Below are positions 6,011 through 7,307 of a stretch of DNA of 7,307 nucleotides, one piece after another (positions within the stretch are counted from its first letter, which is position 1; each line of letters opens with the position of its first letter). Position numbers and translations under genes: made by a program. The stretch spans positions 1 through 7,307 of the forward strand of contig JAMOAC010000013.1 in NCBI GenBank assembly GCA_023621975.1, in the 5' to 3' direction. Under the pieces are notes generated by a model, which was not told the DNA's origin, made no database searches, and saw only the letters and a list, made by a program, of their open reading frames with translations. Origin of the DNA: Bacillota bacterium (GTDB taxonomy: Bacteria > Bacillota_A > Clostridia > Acetivibrionales > DUMB01).

Positions 6011-7307
6011 GTGATTTTATCTTTAAAGGAATACAGGAATAAAGTACATGGCTGCTGGATGGGCAAGAACATTGGTGGTACTCTCGGAGCACCTTTTGAA
6101 TGCAAAAGAGGTGTGTACGAAATTGACTTCTATACACAGGACCTGGGCGGCGAGCCCCTGCCCAATGACGACCTGGACCTGCAGCTTGTGTGGCTGAATG
6201 TGGCAGAAAAGTATGGAAGGCATGTAAATGCGTCAATACTGGGTGAATACTGGCATTCGTACATTGTTCCCAACTGGGCGGAATACGGAGCGGGCAAAAA
6301 CAATATGAGGATGGGGCTTGTGCCCCCGCTTTCCGGATATGTAAACAACAATTACCGGGACAGCTGCGGTGCCTTTATAAGATCTGAAATCTGGGCGTGC
6401 CTTGCGCCGGGGCATCCTGAGATAGCTGTGAAATACGCGTATGAGGATGCAATTGTTGACCACAGTTATGAAGGAGTATACGGTGAAATTTTCTTTGCAG
6501 CCATACAAAGTTCTGCATTTGTTGAAAAGGATAAATACAAGCTGATAGACATAGGGCTTTCATACATACCTGAAGACTGTGGAATTGCAAAAGCTGTTAA
6601 GTGTGTGATTGATTGCTATAAATCCGGCCTCGACTGGAAGGAAGCCAGAAAGAAGCTCCTGAACGAAGTTCCGGGTAGCTTTGGGATGTTATTGGGCTAT
6701 GTGGACAGGGAACCTGAACAGGATATACCTGTTGGGAGGATGGGCTATGATGCTCCCAGCAATGTCGGGATTGTTATATTAGGGTGGCTCTACGGAGAGG
6801 ATGATTTCGGCAGAAGCCTGTGTATTGCGGCAGGATGCGGAGAGGACTCCGACTGTACTGCAGCAACACTTGGAGCAATACTTGGAATTATTAACGGGTT
6901 TGACTCGATACCTGAAAAATGGATTAAACCACTGGGAAACACCATTAAGACAATATCTTTGAACCTTGGTGATGCGGGAGTAGTAATACCAAAGACAGTA
7001 GATGAGCTTACTGAAAGAGTTATAAGGCTTACACCCATTTTTCTCGGAAGCCAGTTCTGTGACACGGTGAATACGCAAAACGGCTATTCAATTATCACAT
7101 TAGAGCCTTCAGAGCTCGCATGCCGTCCTGTACGTATAAATGCCTATAACGACTACAGATTTGAGGATGTATTAAAGCAGCAGCCTTTCGGCGTCAAATA
7201 CACATTCCCTCTTTTTGACGTAATAGTTGATTATTGTGAAGCACCGATGGTAAAGGAAGGAGTGCCCAGGAAATTTAAATTAAAGATAGAAAATAAGCTG
7301 TGGATGC
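6011..7307 (+). CDS. ADP-ribosylglycohydrolase (ARH/DraG)-fold protein with C-terminal extension, 3' end cut by window edge
   Basis: 432 codons are open to the right edge without a stop. The start is GTG at 6011, with AGAGGGG ending 8 nt upstream, 29 bp after the URO-D-like stop. The ARH fold is clear: HGCWMGKNIGGTLGAPFE (13-30) is the N-terminal helix-glycine motif, LPNDDLDLQLVWL (50-62) is the first metal-ligand site where classic enzymes have DDT, and NVGIVILGWLYGEDDF (251-266) leads to CGEDSDCTAATLGAI (276-290), the second site, with Asp279 and Asp281. Family members bind two Mg2+ and hydrolyse glycosidic bonds to ADP-ribose. From about residue 350 a different region begins (NTQNGYSIITLEPSELACRP ... 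GVPRKFKLKIENKLW), likely beta-rich and possibly an Ig-like accessory domain. No signal peptide. The NDDLD variant and sugar-gene neighbours suggest a substrate other than ADP-ribosylated protein; this is inference. Confidence 0.88.
   Translation, partial: MILSLKEYRNKVHGCWMGKNIGGTLGAPFECKRGVYEIDFYTQDLGGEPLPNDDLDLQLVWLNVAEKYGRHVNASILGEYWHSYIVPNWAEYGAGKNNMRMGLVPPLSGYVNNNYRDSCGAFIRSEIWACLAPGHPEIAVKYAYEDAIVDHSYEGVYGEIFFAAIQSSAFVEKDKYKLIDIGLSYIPEDCGIAKAVKCVIDCYKSGLDWKEARKKLLNEVPGSFGMLLGYVDREPEQDIPVGRMGYDAPSNVGIVILGWLYGEDDFGRSLCIAAGCGEDSDCTAATLGAILGIINGFDSIPEKWIKPLGNTIKTISLNLGDAGVVIPKTVDELTERVIRLTPIFLGSQFCDTVNTQNGYSIITLEPSELACRPVRINAYNDYRFEDVLKQQPFGVKYTFPLFDVIVDYCEAPMVKEGVPRKFKLKIENKLWM

Noticed and set aside
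5908..7078. Several minus-strand open frames
   Set aside because: All lie opposite the end of the URO-D-like gene or the ARH-like gene, lack RBSs and show no family pattern; they are shadows of the plus-strand coding sequence.

Overview
The window looks like chromosomal DNA of an anaerobic, low-to-moderate GC Firmicute, most likely a plant-polysaccharide-degrading clostridium (Ruminiclostridium/Acetivibrio type). The basis is AT-rich intergenic DNA, strong GGAGG-type ribosome binding sites, TTG and GTG starts, a clostridial DUF421-DUF4363 pair, and a GH3 pentosidase beside an AraC-type regulator. The species call is an inference from gene style.

Layout. Positions 1-1092 (minus strand) hold a two-gene unit: a DUF421 (YetF-like) membrane protein followed, 25 bp later, by a DUF4363 protein that runs off the left edge. 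Positions 1093-1469 form a divergent intergenic region; its striking feature is a 112-nt long-stem structure in the presumed leader of the DUF421 gene. From 1470 everything reads on the plus strand: an intracellular GH3 beta-xylosidase/arabinofuranosidase-like enzyme (1470-3644), an AraC-family regulator (3795-4652), a URO-D/MtaA-fold protein (4941-5981), and an ADP-ribosylglycohydrolase-fold protein with a C-terminal extension (6011 to the right edge). The last gene is open at its 3' end.

How it may work together. The plus-strand genes resemble a sugar-responsive catabolic cluster: a cupin-HTH regulator, a cytoplasmic glycosidase without signal peptide, and two enzymes from families whose textbook roles (methyl transfer or decarboxylation; ADP-ribose removal) do not obviously fit sugar catabolism. 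No transporter or corrinoid protein is visible. The URO-D-like protein keeps the H-x-C pair of zinc methyltransferases but has Asn where the third zinc Cys is expected.

The most intricate regulatory DNA is the 150-bp GH3-araC gap. A sigma-A-like promoter has its -35 box overlapping the left arm of a terminator-like stem, and the right arm of that stem contains the regulator's ribosome binding site. Read-through RNA from GH3 could fold and block the regulator, while RNA from the local promoter would lack the left arm and be free. This is a prediction read from the sequence, not a demonstrated mechanism.
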